NCBI RefSeq assembly: GCF_001468265.1
Contig: NZ_LNRZ01000002.1
Location: 1 to 64,000 of the forward strand
DNA: 64,000 nucleotides
Source of the DNA: Sphingopyxis sp. H050
GTDB taxonomy: Bacteria > Pseudomonadota > Alphaproteobacteria > Sphingomonadales > Sphingomonadaceae
Reading direction: 5' to 3'
In this document: positions 1-8,900 of the stretch, piece after piece
Layout of the letters: every line of letters begins with the position of its first letter
Position numbering within the stretch: position 1 is the first letter of the stretch
Program-made: the position numbers and the translations under genes
Notes under the pieces: generated by a model
Told to the model about the DNA's origin: nothing
Databases searched by the model: none
The model's input: the letters and a program-made list of their open reading frames with translations, nothing else

Positions 1-74
1 CTGCCACGCGCTGGGATGAACTCATGCCTTGGAACTGGCAGCCAGATCAGCAACCGATCGCCGAAGCCGCCTGA
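1..74 (+). CDS. tnpC: IS66-family transposase, C-terminal fragment (cut by the window edge)
   Basis: Reading from base 3, the frame translates to ATRWDELMPWNWQP followed by about nine residues and a TGA at 72-74. The RxDELMPWNW string matches my memory of the short C-terminal domain (IS66_C) of IS66 transposases, which typically reads RIDELLPWNW. Only 23 codons are visible, so the call rests on this motif and on the repeat-like end just downstream. Other transposase families are possible. Confidence 0.5.
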   Translation, partial: ATRWDELMPWNWQPDQQPIAEAA

Positions 75-99
75 TCTGCGGCCTCCAGCTCACGCTTAC
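1..99 (+). mobile_element. Right end of a probable IS66-family insertion sequence (partial)
   Basis: The window opens inside what looks like the 3' end of an IS66-type element. An open frame ends at base 74 and is followed by non-coding DNA ending in CGCTTAC at 93-99. This is the reverse complement of GTAAGCG, the start I recall for IS66-family terminal repeats. The rest of the element lies to the left of the window, so neither the opposite terminal repeat nor the 8-bp target duplication can be checked. The element abuts hipA and marks the left edge of the toxin-antitoxin island. Confidence 0.5.
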
Positions 100-120
100 G
101 TGAAATGCGGCCGTTGCCAA

Positions 121-1455
121 CTACTGATGCACATGTTCAAGGCGCGACAGGCGCGCCCCGATCGCGCCAGCGACACTTTCATGGATATGGGTTGCAAAAT
201 CCTTGGGCATGCGGGCGAGGGCCCGTTCGGCGGCGCTTGGCGCCTTCGCAAGAATATCGTCGATCATTGCCCTTATCTGGGTTTTGCCGAACCCCGCTTC
301 GCGCGCGGTTTCGACAAAATGCCGGCCCCAGATGTCGAGAATCTTGTATTTGCGGTTGGTGCCGACCGACATCGCGAGCTTGTAGCGGTTGTTCGGAATC
401 TGCTTCTTGTCGAACGCCGGTTGCGCCGACAGCACGTCGTAAAAAGGGGTGAGGGCAAAGCCGCCGCCAGGGCGTAGATAGATGCTGAAATTCTTGCCGT
501 GCCCGTCGGTCGCGCCGATCAGCCAGAATATGATCTGGCTTTTGAAGAAATCGGCGCGGTCCTTCGCTGGCTCGTCGCTCGCGGCAAGCAGTTTCAAAAT
601 GTCGACCGCACTCGGCCCGTTCTGATGGCCGATGACGGTCGACTGATATTTGCGGGTCGGCGGGATACCGAGCGCCTGACAGCAATCTTCCTGCGGAATG
701 CGCAGCAGGTCCTTGTCGCCGCGCCATTGGCGATCGAAACGTTCGACGACGAGCACGCGGCGCTTGCCGAAGGTTGTGATGCGCGTCTGGGCAACGGAGA
801 GGCCGAACTGTTCGAGAAGCGCCAGGCAATAATGCTCGTTGTCGACGCTTGCGGCCATGTCGATGACGCCGGTCGAGGTCGGTATCTCGCCGATCTGAGG
901 CTTAAGGATATGCGTGGTCGGGGTGATGCCGATCGGCTTCATCCATCTTCTCTCGAAATGAAGCAGCGCGGTCTTTTCCTGCGCACCAGCTACCGAAATC
1001 CGGAACTCGTGCTCGGGATCGATACCGAGCGGCACGCCGCTAAGATTTGCGAGCATTTTCTCGATCGATTTGTCGCTGATCGGCTTGCCGTGGATGGTGC
1101 GATTTCCGTCGCCTTCGTGGTGCGGCAGGAATTGCATCGCGCCAACGCAGTCGCGGCCGATCTGTTCAAGCAGGCTGTAGGCGTCGGTTCCTGCGGCGCT
1201 GGTGCGCTCGGCAACTCGCCTCCGGATATTGGGATTATCGGGAAGGAGATTGTCGAACACGGCGACCACGGGGGCGCCGCGGTAGATGGCGCGGCGCAAC
1301 GGAAGCGAGAGCGAAATCGCGAAGCGATGCTCCCATGCAAGCCAGCTTTCATCGTAACGGAAGCTGATCGCGCCGCTCGTTTCTTTTTCCAGCTGACCCG
1401 CAAGACGCCCGTTTATCAGGATGTCGAGCGGGATGTGCGTCTTCTCGCGCGCCAT
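121..1455 (-). CDS. hipA: HipA-type serine/threonine kinase toxin
   Basis: A 444-aa protein of normal HipA length. The HipA N-terminal domain is followed by the kinase core. The activation-loop serine lies in ISVAGAQEK (Ser154), the catalytic loop reads GATDGHGKNFS (Asp317, Asn322) and the metal-binding Asp340 is in FYDVLS. These correspond to the Ser150, Asp309, Asn314 and Asp332 landmarks of E. coli HipA, which phosphorylates glutamyl-tRNA synthetase and causes dormancy. It starts two bases after the hipB stop on the same strand, so the pair is one operon with antitoxin first. All key residues are present and it is probably active. The true substrate in this host is unknown. Confidence 0.93.
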   Translation of the reverse strand: MAREKTHIPLDILINGRLAGQLEKETSGAISFRYDESWLAWEHRFAISLSLPLRRAIYRGAPVVAVFDNLLPDNPNIRRRVAERTSAAGTDAYSLLEQIGRDCVGAMQFLPHHEGDGNRTIHGKPISDKSIEKMLANLSGVPLGIDPEHEFRISVAGAQEKTALLHFERRWMKPIGITPTTHILKPQIGEIPTSTGVIDMAASVDNEHYCLALLEQFGLSVAQTRITTFGKRRVLVVERFDRQWRGDKDLLRIPQEDCCQALGIPPTRKYQSTVIGHQNGPSAVDILKLLAASDEPAKDRADFFKSQIIFWLIGATDGHGKNFSIYLRPGGGFALTPFYDVLSAQPAFDKKQIPNNRYKLAMSVGTNRKYKILDIWGRHFVETAREAGFGKTQIRAMIDDILAKAPSAAERALARMPKDFATHIHESVAGAIGARLSRLEHVHQ

Positions 1456-1456
1456 G

Positions 1457-1705
1457 TCAGAAGATGTCGCCGATATTCTGGTTTCCCTTGGTGCGGGCGC
1501 TGATTGCTATGTTGAGATCGAGTGCGGCGAGCACGAGGAGAAGCGTGTCGAGCTTCGTGCCGTCGCTGCCCTGCTCGATACTCGATATGGTTTTCTGATG
1601 CTTGCCGATCATCTCGGCAAGCTGCTGCTGCGAGATGCCCTTGCGGGCGCGGGCGTCCTGAATATAGGCGCCTAGCTGCGTAGCGGTTCGTACCATCTGA
1701 TTCAT
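1457..1705 (-). CDS. hipB: HipB-type XRE antitoxin and repressor
   Basis: An 82-aa helix-turn-helix protein with the XRE signature GISQQQLAEMIGKHQKTISSIEQG at roughly residues 23-46, as in HipB. The start at 1705 is chosen because GGAGG lies six bases upstream on the minus strand. HipB neutralises HipA and represses its own operon. Three near-identical palindromes at 1726-1797, immediately upstream, are the obvious operators. The longer frame upstream runs through those operators and is not credible as coding. Confidence 0.92.
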   Translation of the reverse strand: MNQMVRTATQLGAYIQDARARKGISQQQLAEMIGKHQKTISSIEQGSDGTKLDTLLLVLAALDLNIAISARTKGNQNIGDIF

Positions 1706-1725
1706 GCCGTGCCTCCGGGCGTCGA

Positions 1726-1797
1726 TATACCCTTTAAGGTATAAAAACGCAATATACCCTGCAGGGTATAATCCTTCATTACACCCTGCAGGGTATA
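1726..1797 (-). promoter_or_regulatory. Three phased operators upstream of hipBA
   Basis: Three 18-bp palindromes lie at 1726-1743 (TATACCCTTTAAGGTATA), 1753-1770 (TATACCCTGCAGGGTATA) and 1780-1797 (TACACCCTGCAGGGTATA). Their starts are exactly 27 bp apart. The position just before hipB and the repeated dyad suggest cooperative binding sites for the HipB dimer or the HipBA complex. Confidence 0.85.
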
Positions 1798-1960
1798 TTG
1801 TGCAGCCGGAAGCGGAAATTGGAGCTAGAACGGAAGGGGCCACTGCAGAGTATACCAAGGTCAGCGTCGTTCCAATGATAGCGAGAATAGACGGTGGTGC
1901 TCGGATCGAGTCGCGCAAAGGGAACCGCTTTGAGCGGCTCAGGTAGGAGGGGGCGAGCGA

Positions 1961-2884
1961 CTATTCCGATGAAGTGGAGGCGCGAAGCTCCTCGATACGC
2001 GCCGTGCAAACCATATGAACGAGTTGCCCGAGGGCCTCGATCTGCTTGGAGAGCCAGGTCAATTCCTCCTCGCTGATCTTGTAGTGTTTTGAGTAGCGCG
2101 CTTTCACATAGGCATCCTTCAGCTTCTCGAACCGTGCGCGTTCCTTTTGCGTATCGCGCGGCCAGGCGTCGAACAGGCGCGGGGAGGCGCGCTCGGCTTG
2201 CGTGCGGAGAAAGTTGAGATTGTGGACGTGGGGTGTGTAGAAGGTGAGGACGAGGAGGACGCAATGGTACAACTGCTCGGTGGCTTGATGTAGCGAAAAC
2301 GCAGCGTGCCGATGCTCATTCTGCGAAATGTAGAAAAGAGCTCCTTTTTGAGAGGCTACAGCCAGCGAGAACCATTCTTCAAAATACTCTTCTGCCAATG
2401 CAAGCGCCTGACCAGACGCTTTCGGTTTCGGTTTGTGAAGTTCGCTCTCGTCAGCCTGATAGAGGGCGATGCCGTCGCGCGCGACGTCCATGAAGAAATA
2501 CCGGCCATGCGCGAGGCCATCGTTCACTTCTTGGAGGCTGTGGACGATAAAATTGACGGGCGTCTTCAGGGTCTGCGTGATCGCGCGCTCACGGTTGAGC
2601 CGTTCCTCCGCGCGTTCCCAATAGGCGACCCGGTCGGTGAGCTCCTTCTGGTTGACGATCACGAGAAGGTCGAAATCCGATTGATAGCCCTTCGCCGTAT
2701 GCGGCTCGTCGACCCAACCGCCGCGCGCATAGGAGCCGTAGAGAATGACTTTGAGAATGCGGCCGAGCCGGCGGTTGCCAGTCGCCTGGCCATTGGCATC
2801 GCCGAATTCCTCGAACAGAATCTGGACGACACGCTCAAGCTCGCGCTGTTTTGCGGGAGGGAGATTATCGAGGTCGGTTTTCAC
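1961..2884 (-). CDS. Nucleotidyltransferase-HEPN fusion protein
   Basis: 307 aa with a GTG start. The N-terminal half is a minimal nucleotidyltransferase: GSYARG at residues 50-55 and the metal ligands of SDFDLLV around Asp70 and Asp72. The C-terminal half, from about residue 160, is a HEPN domain with the string RHAAFSLHQATEQLY, which fits a HEPN RxnH motif. In two-gene MNT/HEPN modules the transferase AMPylates the HEPN ribonuclease to silence it; here both are in one chain, as in a known fused family. It lies 20 bp downstream of vapC on the same strand and may be part of that operon. The role as a self-controlled toxin is inferred. Confidence 0.82.
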   Translation of the reverse strand: MKTDLDNLPPAKQRELERVVQILFEEFGDANGQATGNRRLGRILKVILYGSYARGGWVDEPHTAKGYQSDFDLLVIVNQKELTDRVAYWERAEERLNRERAITQTLKTPVNFIVHSLQEVNDGLAHGRYFFMDVARDGIALYQADESELHKPKPKASGQALALAEEYFEEWFSLAVASQKGALFYISQNEHRHAAFSLHQATEQLYHCVLLVLTFYTPHVHNLNFLRTQAERASPRLFDAWPRDTQKERARFEKLKDAYVKARYSKHYKISEEELTWLSKQIEALGQLVHMVCTARIEELRASTSSE

Positions 2885-2903
2885 GTCATAAATCTCGTCA
2901 GCA

Positions 2904-3356
2904 TCATGTCAGCGGGAAGAGGGAAGGGTCGTCTTCCCAAGGGTTGAAGATGACCGCGCCACTGTGCCGGATATCCTTCGCGTTCCGCGTCACCAAGATC
3001 AGGTGATGCTCTACAGCGGTCGCGGCAAGCATCGTATCGATCACAGACGGGGCATGCCCGGTCTGCCGCTTCACTTCGCCCGATATCGCGCCCCAGCGGT
3101 ATATCACCGCGTCATCGACCGAAAGGATGCGATCGGCGAACCGCGTCGCCAAGGCGTCCCGGGCGACGGCATAGCGTGACCGATCGGGATGGTCCGGTTC
3201 GAGATTGTGGATGCCCTTATCGATCTCCGCGAGCGTCAGGACACTGACGAACATGCGTTGCTCGTGCTGCGTCGACGCCCAGGACTTGACCGATGGCGCG
3301 CCACTGGGGCTTGCGAGCGCTGAAACAATATGAGTGTCGAGCAGCCACCCGATCAC
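2904..3356 (-). CDS. vapC: VapC-type PIN-domain ribonuclease toxin
   Basis: 150 aa with a GTG start that overlaps the antitoxin stop in a GTGA junction (3353-3356), a sign of translational coupling. PIN landmarks are visible: Asp7 in WLLDTHIVS, a Glu in LTLAEIDKG near residue 44, and a C-terminal Asp in SVIDTMLAATA near residue 105. VapC toxins cleave tRNA or rRNA. The partner immediately upstream is a Phd/YefM-like protein, as is common for this VapC subgroup. Confidence 0.9.
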   Translation of the reverse strand: MIGWLLDTHIVSALASPSGAPSVKSWASTQHEQRMFVSVLTLAEIDKGIHNLEPDHPDRSRYAVARDALATRFADRILSVDDAVIYRWGAISGEVKRQTGHAPSVIDTMLAATAVEHHLILVTRNAKDIRHSGAVIFNPWEDDPSLFPLT

Positions 3357-3646
3357 AACGCAAAATCTCGTCCACGGTCAATCTCGCGCTCCAGATTGAG
3401 TCCATCGAGATGAAGCCCTTCTAGGAAGGGCACCAAGGAGAGCTGTTCGGGATTATCAGGCAGGAGCCGGTTGAGCTCAGCCACGCTCATTACTACGACC
3501 GCTTCGCGCCCGCGCACCGTAACGCGTTGGGGACCTTCGCTCTCGGCGAGCCGAACAACCTCGCTGAATCGTGCCTTGGCATCCTCCAGCTTCCAGCTCC
3601 GCATTCGAACGCCGGGTGCGCCACGAGCAATCTTGCGGGCAACCAT
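3353..3646 (-). CDS. Phd/YefM-family antitoxin
   Basis: 97 aa. The core WKLEDAKARFSEVVRLAESEGPQRVTVRGREAVVVMSVAEL is a Phd/YefM fold that binds DNA and presents a C-terminal tail to the toxin. The start at 3646 is preferred because AGAGGTG stands about five bases upstream; a later ATG at 3604 would keep the core but has no clear ribosome site. It is followed by vapC with a 4-bp overlap and preceded by an 18-bp perfect palindrome at 3659-3676 that should be its operator. Confidence 0.88.
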   Translation of the reverse strand: MVARKIARGAPGVRMRSWKLEDAKARFSEVVRLAESEGPQRVTVRGREAVVVMSVAELNRLLPDNPEQLSLVPFLEGLHLDGLNLEREIDRGRDFAL

Positions 3647-3658
3647 ACTCACACCTCT

Positions 3659-3676
3659 TCTGACTAGCTAGTCAGA
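3659..3676 (-). promoter_or_regulatory. Operator palindrome of the Phd/VapC module
   Basis: TCTGACTAGCTAGTCAGA is an 18-bp perfect palindrome 12 bp upstream of the antitoxin start. Phd-family antitoxins bind short palindromes at this position, so an autoregulatory operator is the simplest reading. Confidence 0.8.
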
Positions 3677-3989
3677 TATAGCGACACCTCGATCGAACGG
3701 CAATAGCGGATATCGTATTCGAAGGAGGAGTTGAGTAGGGCAGCACGGCTCGGCTCCATCAGGCGATGCCCGATCGTTTGGATAGCTGCGTATTCAATGG
3801 CGTTCCATGAGAGATGCCGCAGATCTTGCGGCAATTTTCATGGGTTGTGAGAGAGGAGGGGGAGGTCTTGTTTGGGGTCGATCCGCCGTCATGATACGAG
3901 CCAACCGAGGATGTTCGCTATGGAACAGGAAACACAAGTGCAGGCCGCTCTGGAGGAATCTCCACCCGAATGGCATCACATGATCCTGG
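3677..3989. other. Intergenic stretch without a convincing gene
   Basis: About 310 bp between the Phd/VapC operator and the end of the RES toxin gene. A short plus-strand frame from ATG 3919 has a weak ribosome site, runs antisense into the RES gene and has no recognisable features, so it is not called. No insertion-sequence end was seen. Confidence 0.6.
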
Positions 3990-4673
3990 TCATCGCCCCG
4001 TCAATTTCACGCCAATTCTGTCGGCGAGCAGAACAATCCCGGCAAAAATGGCGGGTTCGTTGACGATGTCGAGTGAAGGGCCATGCGGTGACAACAGCCC
4101 GGGATCAATCCGGTCGCCAAACAGAACGATGGCAAGCGCCCGGTCATCCTGTCGCGATACCCAGTACAATCCCTGAACATCTGCACATTGCGCATGGATC
4201 GCCTCCGCCCAGCTCCGGGTATAGGGATAGCGATCCTTCTCGGTATCGATGAGCTGGGTGCGCGCGACCCCGAGCTTCCGCAGCGCGGTTACCCGCAGGT
4301 CCGCCAGCGTCAGGTCGGAGGAACTGGCGAACTGCGAATAGAGATGGCCGCGGAGCTTGCGCTTGGCGACGCTTTTGAGTCCGGGCACAAAAGGGACGTC
4401 GTGATAGACGGTTTCCATGGCGGCACAATCGAAGGTCTCACCGCCGTAAATGGTCGGAACCGGTTTGCCCTTGGCGTCAAGGATGGGACTGAAACGCGCA
4501 TTACCCTTCGGACCGGGATTGAAGACGTCAGCGCCATATGCCTCCGGATGGACCCGGTGTATGATTTTGGTCGATGGCCAGGTCACCCGGCGTACGAGCG
4601 CATCCAGATTTGCCGGAGGTGAAGGAGGGGGAGTGGGCGGCGGCGTGGAGGAAGCGGCCTTCTTCCTAGCCAT
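3990..4673 (-). CDS. RES-domain toxin (probable NAD+-degrading enzyme)
   Basis: 227 aa, starting at MARKKAASS after a proline-rich N-terminus of about 20 residues. RES landmarks are an Arg in IIHRVHPEAYG (about residue 40), the NARFSP block near 58-63, a Glu in CAAMETVYHDV (87), and the late block GLYWVSRQDDRALAIVLFGDRI. Characterised RES toxins such as MbcT and Res deplete NAD+. It overlaps the upstream antitoxin by 8 bp on the same strand, the usual Xre-RES order. All main blocks are present. Confidence 0.85.
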   Translation of the reverse strand: MARKKAASSTPPPTPPPSPPANLDALVRRVTWPSTKIIHRVHPEAYGADVFNPGPKGNARFSPILDAKGKPVPTIYGGETFDCAAMETVYHDVPFVPGLKSVAKRKLRGHLYSQFASSSDLTLADLRVTALRKLGVARTQLIDTEKDRYPYTRSWAEAIHAQCADVQGLYWVSRQDDRALAIVLFGDRIDPGLLSPHGPSLDIVNEPAIFAGIVLLADRIGVKLTGR

Positions 4674-5355
4674 GCAGCACGCCGGCCACTTCGTCTTGAG
4701 CTGCCGCAAGAACGCGATCTGGAGCGCCCAACAGCAAATCCTTTGGTATCTTGCCGTCAAGGAAGCTGTTCACCGAGGCAAACCAGATCGCGACGTCCCA
4801 TGCGTCAAGTTCGCTGTCGAATAGGGCCAGGATCGGCGCGAGCCCCTTGGCTGGCCGATATCCGCTGTCGGGGTCGAGCGCATAGCCAGGGTAATAGTCA
4901 CTCCCGTTGCGACGGATCGCGAATATACGGCCCTCGCGTTTCCACTTGTTTGGCTGGGCGCTGGCATTCTGCCCACTGAACCCTGCGATTTCCGAAAGCT
5001 GCGCGGCCGTGAGCCAATCCGCAGTCTCAAGCACATGCTTGCGTGCCTCGGCGTTCATCCGGGCCTCTGCAAGCAGATGCTGCGGCGGCGGAACCTGCGG
5101 TACCAGCGCATCGACAATCGTCTCCAGCGCCTGCTGCTCACGGCGAGCAACGGCAGCGAGCACGAGAGGTGCGATCGCCTGAATCGCCTCTTCGACCGCC
5201 TTCGCGAGCTTTTTGTTGCCATGTTCCATGGTGAACGCCACGACTTGATCGTCGCCGGCGGCGTCAAGTTTCCGCCGCACCTCGGAAGCCGTGCCTGCGA
5301 GTGTTTCGAAGCCGATTGTCGTCAATTCGGTGGGAAAGGTCGCAGCCATGCGCAT
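4666..5355 (-). CDS. Antitoxin partner of the RES toxin, Xre/MbcA/ParS-like C-terminus
   Basis: 229 aa from the ATG at 5355. The C-terminal 40 residues (ASVNSFLDGKIPKDLLLGAPDRVLAAAQDEV) fit the toxin-binding domain of Xre/MbcA/ParS antitoxins, where a conserved PxDLL precedes a final helix. The middle, about residues 120-150 (LTAAQLSEIAGFSGQNASAQPNKWKREGRIFAI), looks like a helix-turn-helix. It is longer than the usual 120-160 aa antitoxin because of an N-terminal region I cannot assign. The start is uncertain: further ATGs lie upstream and at 5349, none with a good ribosome site. The palindrome at 5370-5389 favours a start downstream of it. Confidence 0.75.
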   Translation of the reverse strand: MRMAATFPTELTTIGFETLAGTASEVRRKLDAAGDDQVVAFTMEHGNKKLAKAVEEAIQAIAPLVLAAVARREQQALETIVDALVPQVPPPQHLLAEARMNAEARKHVLETADWLTAAQLSEIAGFSGQNASAQPNKWKREGRIFAIRRNGSDYYPGYALDPDSGYRPAKGLAPILALFDSELDAWDVAIWFASVNSFLDGKIPKDLLLGAPDRVLAAAQDEVAGVLHG

Positions 5356-5369
5356 GTCCAATGGGATAT

Positions 5370-5389
5370 AATGAATATCCATATACATT
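5370..5389 (-). promoter_or_regulatory. Likely operator of the RES module
   Basis: AATGAATATCCATATACATT has 9-bp arms matching at eight positions around a 2-bp centre, 14 bp upstream of the proposed antitoxin start. Its AT-rich sequence in GC-rich surroundings fits a promoter/operator bound by the antitoxin. Confidence 0.55.
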
Positions 5390-5567
5390 GATCTTCGAAA
5401 TATTCAAGAGAAAGGTTGGATCGACATCGCGAGCGGGAAAGGCGCAATCGAAGTTTGCCGGAATCCCGCAAGATTTGCGGCGATTGTCCCTCGGGGTCGG
5501 AGGAAAGATGGAAGAAATTGGTTGGGCTAGGTCAGCCCACATGATAGGATATCCGGGATCAATCGAG

Positions 5568-5978
5568 ATGACACGCGAATTTCAAACGACGGATAGCGAG
5601 GAAGAAAATCCTCCGGAAAGGGTGCAACGGGCGCCCTTGTCCGCTTATCTTTGGCGCCCATGGTACGCTCGGCTCTGGTGGGTGGCGATCCCCGCCTATT
5701 GGGCGGGAATGGCGCTTTCGTCGCAAGTGCCGCTGATCGCGGATTTCTATGATCTCGCACTTGCCGGCTATCTCAACGTCTTCTTCTTTCCGCCGACCGC
5801 ACTCATGGTGCTCGGGCTGGGCTTTGCGCAAGAGCGGATAGGCCCTTTCGATTGGTCCGGCGACTATGATCCCCACGAACGGTTCGGTCCGGAACGTGGA
5901 CCAAGCGGCTTGCCCTGTTACGTGGATCCGCTCGACCCGCGCTCGGGTCCTCTCTGGATTGGCCACAAGCGGCACTGA
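5568..5978 (+). CDS. Small membrane protein of unknown function
   Basis: 136 aa, not recognised. Two hydrophobic stretches are visible: WWVAIPAYWAGMALSS near residues 37-52 and LAGYLNVFFFPPTALMVLGLGF near 64-85. A hydrophilic tail rich in Pro, Gly and Asp (YDPHERFGPERGPSGLP) follows. The ATG at 5568 is the first after an acidic, disordered-looking N-terminus; ATG 5541 is an alternative. It runs tail-to-tail into traG with 10 bp between the stops. The position suggests an accessory gene at the end of the transfer region, but nothing in the sequence gives its role. Confidence 0.6.
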   Translation: MTREFQTTDSEEENPPERVQRAPLSAYLWRPWYARLWWVAIPAYWAGMALSSQVPLIADFYDLALAGYLNVFFFPPTALMVLGLGFAQERIGPFDWSGDYDPHERFGPERGPSGLPCYVDPLDPRSGPLWIGHKRH

Positions 5979-5988
5979 AGGTGGCGCC

Positions 5989-8900
5989 TTACTTGCGTTC
6001 CTTGAATTCGGAGTTGCCATCGGTCCAGCCGTTGTCGAGGTCGGTCGAGAAGCTTCCGCTGTTCAAGACTGATCGCTGCTCGATCGATGTCAGGGGTCCA
6101 GTAATGTCATCCGTCCCGCGGCTCGCATCGGCCTGCCGGAGATAACGGTTTCGCAGGCCATCACTGCCGAGGACCTCGCGCGACAGAGCAGAGCTGAAGG
6201 CCTTCTCGGGGACGGACGACCTGGCCGCCGCACGCTCGGCCTTGGCGATCGCATCGCGAACATCATAGTTCACGATATCAAGATTGGCATTGGCATCTTC
6301 GGTGGAATTGCCCATGTCGCTGCTCGAACCGCCGAGGCTGGCTCCGGATCGGCCATAATGATCTTTGCTGGGCGATTGACGGTTGCCCGCACGCGACGCT
6401 GCGGCCGCGCCTCGGCTTCCGGCTCCGCCCGAGATCTCGGCGTCGATCGTCGAACCCATGGTAATGCTGTCGCTGGCGCTCCGCGTGATCGACCGCTGCC
6501 ATCCTGTCTGGACCATGATCGCCTGCACGTCGCGCTGAAGCGTGTCCGCGACTTGCGGCTTGAGCCGCCAATTGCCCTGGCGGTCCATCTCGAATCCGCC
6601 CTTGAGCCACCCTTCCATCGCGCGCTGCCCCTCCGCGCCGCCGCCGAGGAAATGCTCGATCGTGTCGGGTCCGGCCTGTTTGCCCGCCTCGAACCGCGTA
6701 CTCGTGTCGCTCCGCGCAGATTGCTGATAGCTCGCGCTGCTTGATACAAGCAGATCGTTATTCGCGAAGCTGAAACGCGCATGGCCGCCATTGGCGAGCG
6801 CGCCATATTGGCTGTCGTTGATGAGCCCGGCCTGGTGGAATTGTGCGGCCTGCGCCGCTGTGAGGTTGAGACCGAGATCGCCATTCTGCGCGAGCGCAAG
6901 GTCGCGCTTGGACATGGTGATGCCCTGCGCGCGGAGCAGCCCCTGCATACGGGTAAGCCGCTCCTTGTCTACGATGCTCGTGGTCCGCTCGTTGCGCGCG
7001 CGATCGGCGATCCCGGCAGCGCCGCCAGCGGCCATATCGACCTGATTGCCCGCCGTGCGGCTGAGCGCCTGGATGAAGCTGTCGAGCTGCGCGGCTTCGC
7101 GGGTCGAAACGCCGGCCGCGGCCGCGCCCTGCGCGAACCCGAAATTGTCCGACTGCCGCCGCTGTTCACCGATCCGCGCTGCGGCACGGGTGCCGCTCGT
7201 TCCCACCTCGCGCTGCGCATCGAGCTTGCCCGACCGTTCCGCGAAGTCATAGCCGGCTGCCTCACGAGTGCGTCCATAGACGCTCGCGCCCTCGCGCCCG
7301 GCCTCGGCCGTCGCCCCGTCGGCGGTTCCAACCGAGACCGAGGCATTATATTGCTCGAGTGCGCGCATGACCTGCGCTTCATTGCGTCCCGTCGACCGCG
7401 CGAGCTGCGTAATCGCACTGCTGCGCGCCTCGCCCGACAAGGCGTTGATGAAGGAGATGCGCCGGGCAGTCTCGTCAACCGGAAGGCCGAGCATGCCCGC
7501 CGCACCACGCTGACCCTGATTGCTGCCGGTCCGCCACGCCTGTTCGGTCGCGACATTCGCGCGCTCGACGCCAGCAACATCTTCCCCTGCGAAGTCCCTG
7601 CGTCCAGCCATCGCGCCAGCCTGGACCTGTGCGGCGGTGAGGTCGTTCGCGATCATCTGTTCCTGGTCATAGGCATTGGCTATGAGCTTCGCGAAGGTCG
7701 GGTCGGCCTGCGCTTCGCCGATGACACCCGACGCCTTCAGCGCCGCGTCGTCCTTCGAATAGCCGTTACGTTCGAAATGACGCGTCGCGGCCTGCTGCAT
7801 CATCCCATAGGCGCGCTGATCGCCGAACGCGCGCCATTGTACCAGATTCTGGGCAAAGGAGGCAAAGGCACGTTCACCTGCTTCGCCCTTGCCGAAATAG
7901 GTCGTGCCGAGCGAACGAAGCGCATCTTGCTGCGCGAACTGGTGGATAGCGCTGGTCGCTGCGCTCGCCTGGACCGCGCGCGCCGCATCCGGATCGGCGA
8001 GATCGCGCCCGGCAAGCGCGGGGGCAAGGCCGCCGAGCGCGCGCGATCCCTCGATCCCGCCCAGCGCCATGGCCGTACCGCCGGGGGTGCCGGGCCGTTC
8101 ACCGAGGATGCGGCCCGCCTCGCCGAAGGAGCGGTTGGCGCTGAACGTCGTGCGCTCGCCGAAATCGCCGAAGCTCGACGCCGCCGAGGCGCGGGCGCGT
8201 GTCCCGAGCGCGGAGGCTTGCGCTTCGAGTGCCGACGCCTGCCCTTCAGGGGTGGTCATCGGTGCGGCCACGGCCGCCGCGCCGCCGGCAATCCCTTGTG
8301 CGCCGTGGGTGAAGGACGAGAAGACGTTTCCGCTGAACCGGAAGATCGTGAACACGAAGGCCCCGGCGATCCCGGCCGCCGCCGTCCGGAAGGTCCCGAA
8401 CACCGCGAGCGCCTTCATGGCCGATGACGGCGCGAGCAACCAGGCGTTCGCCGCGAGTCTGTTCGCGCGCACCTCTTCGAGCGCCGCCATGGCCCGCCCC
8501 AGCGTGAGCTGATGAATGCCGGCATCGATCACGCCCCAGAGCGCGACAAAGACGAACAGCCCGAGCGCGAAGCTTGCGACCCGGAGATTGATCGGGGTCA
8601 GGATGAAGAGAAGCGCGACCGGGATCATGAACAGCATGATCCCGAACACCGTCGCGCGGATTGTCGGCATCCATTCATTGGCGACCGACAAAGTCGCGAG
8701 CCCGTTCGACATGACCGCGCGATTGGCCATCACGCGCGCCGCGCTCGCGGGCGAGTCCTCGAACAGGACATCGCCTACCGTATTGCCGAGCAGCACGTGG
8801 GTCATGAGCGCCTGGGTGGTAAGCGGGTGGCCGAGCATCATCTGGCCGAGATCGCCAAGCTGCTGCCGACAGCGCGCCAGCTGCTGCGCGCTGCCGACGT

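Noticed and set aside
3919-4063. Small plus-strand ORF starting MEQETQVQAALEE
   Set aside because: Overlaps the RES toxin 3' end antisense and has only a weak ribosome site.
6781-8427. Long plus-strand open frame opposite traG
   Set aside because: Antisense to a well-supported gene, Arg-rich and without motifs; a typical high-GC shadow.
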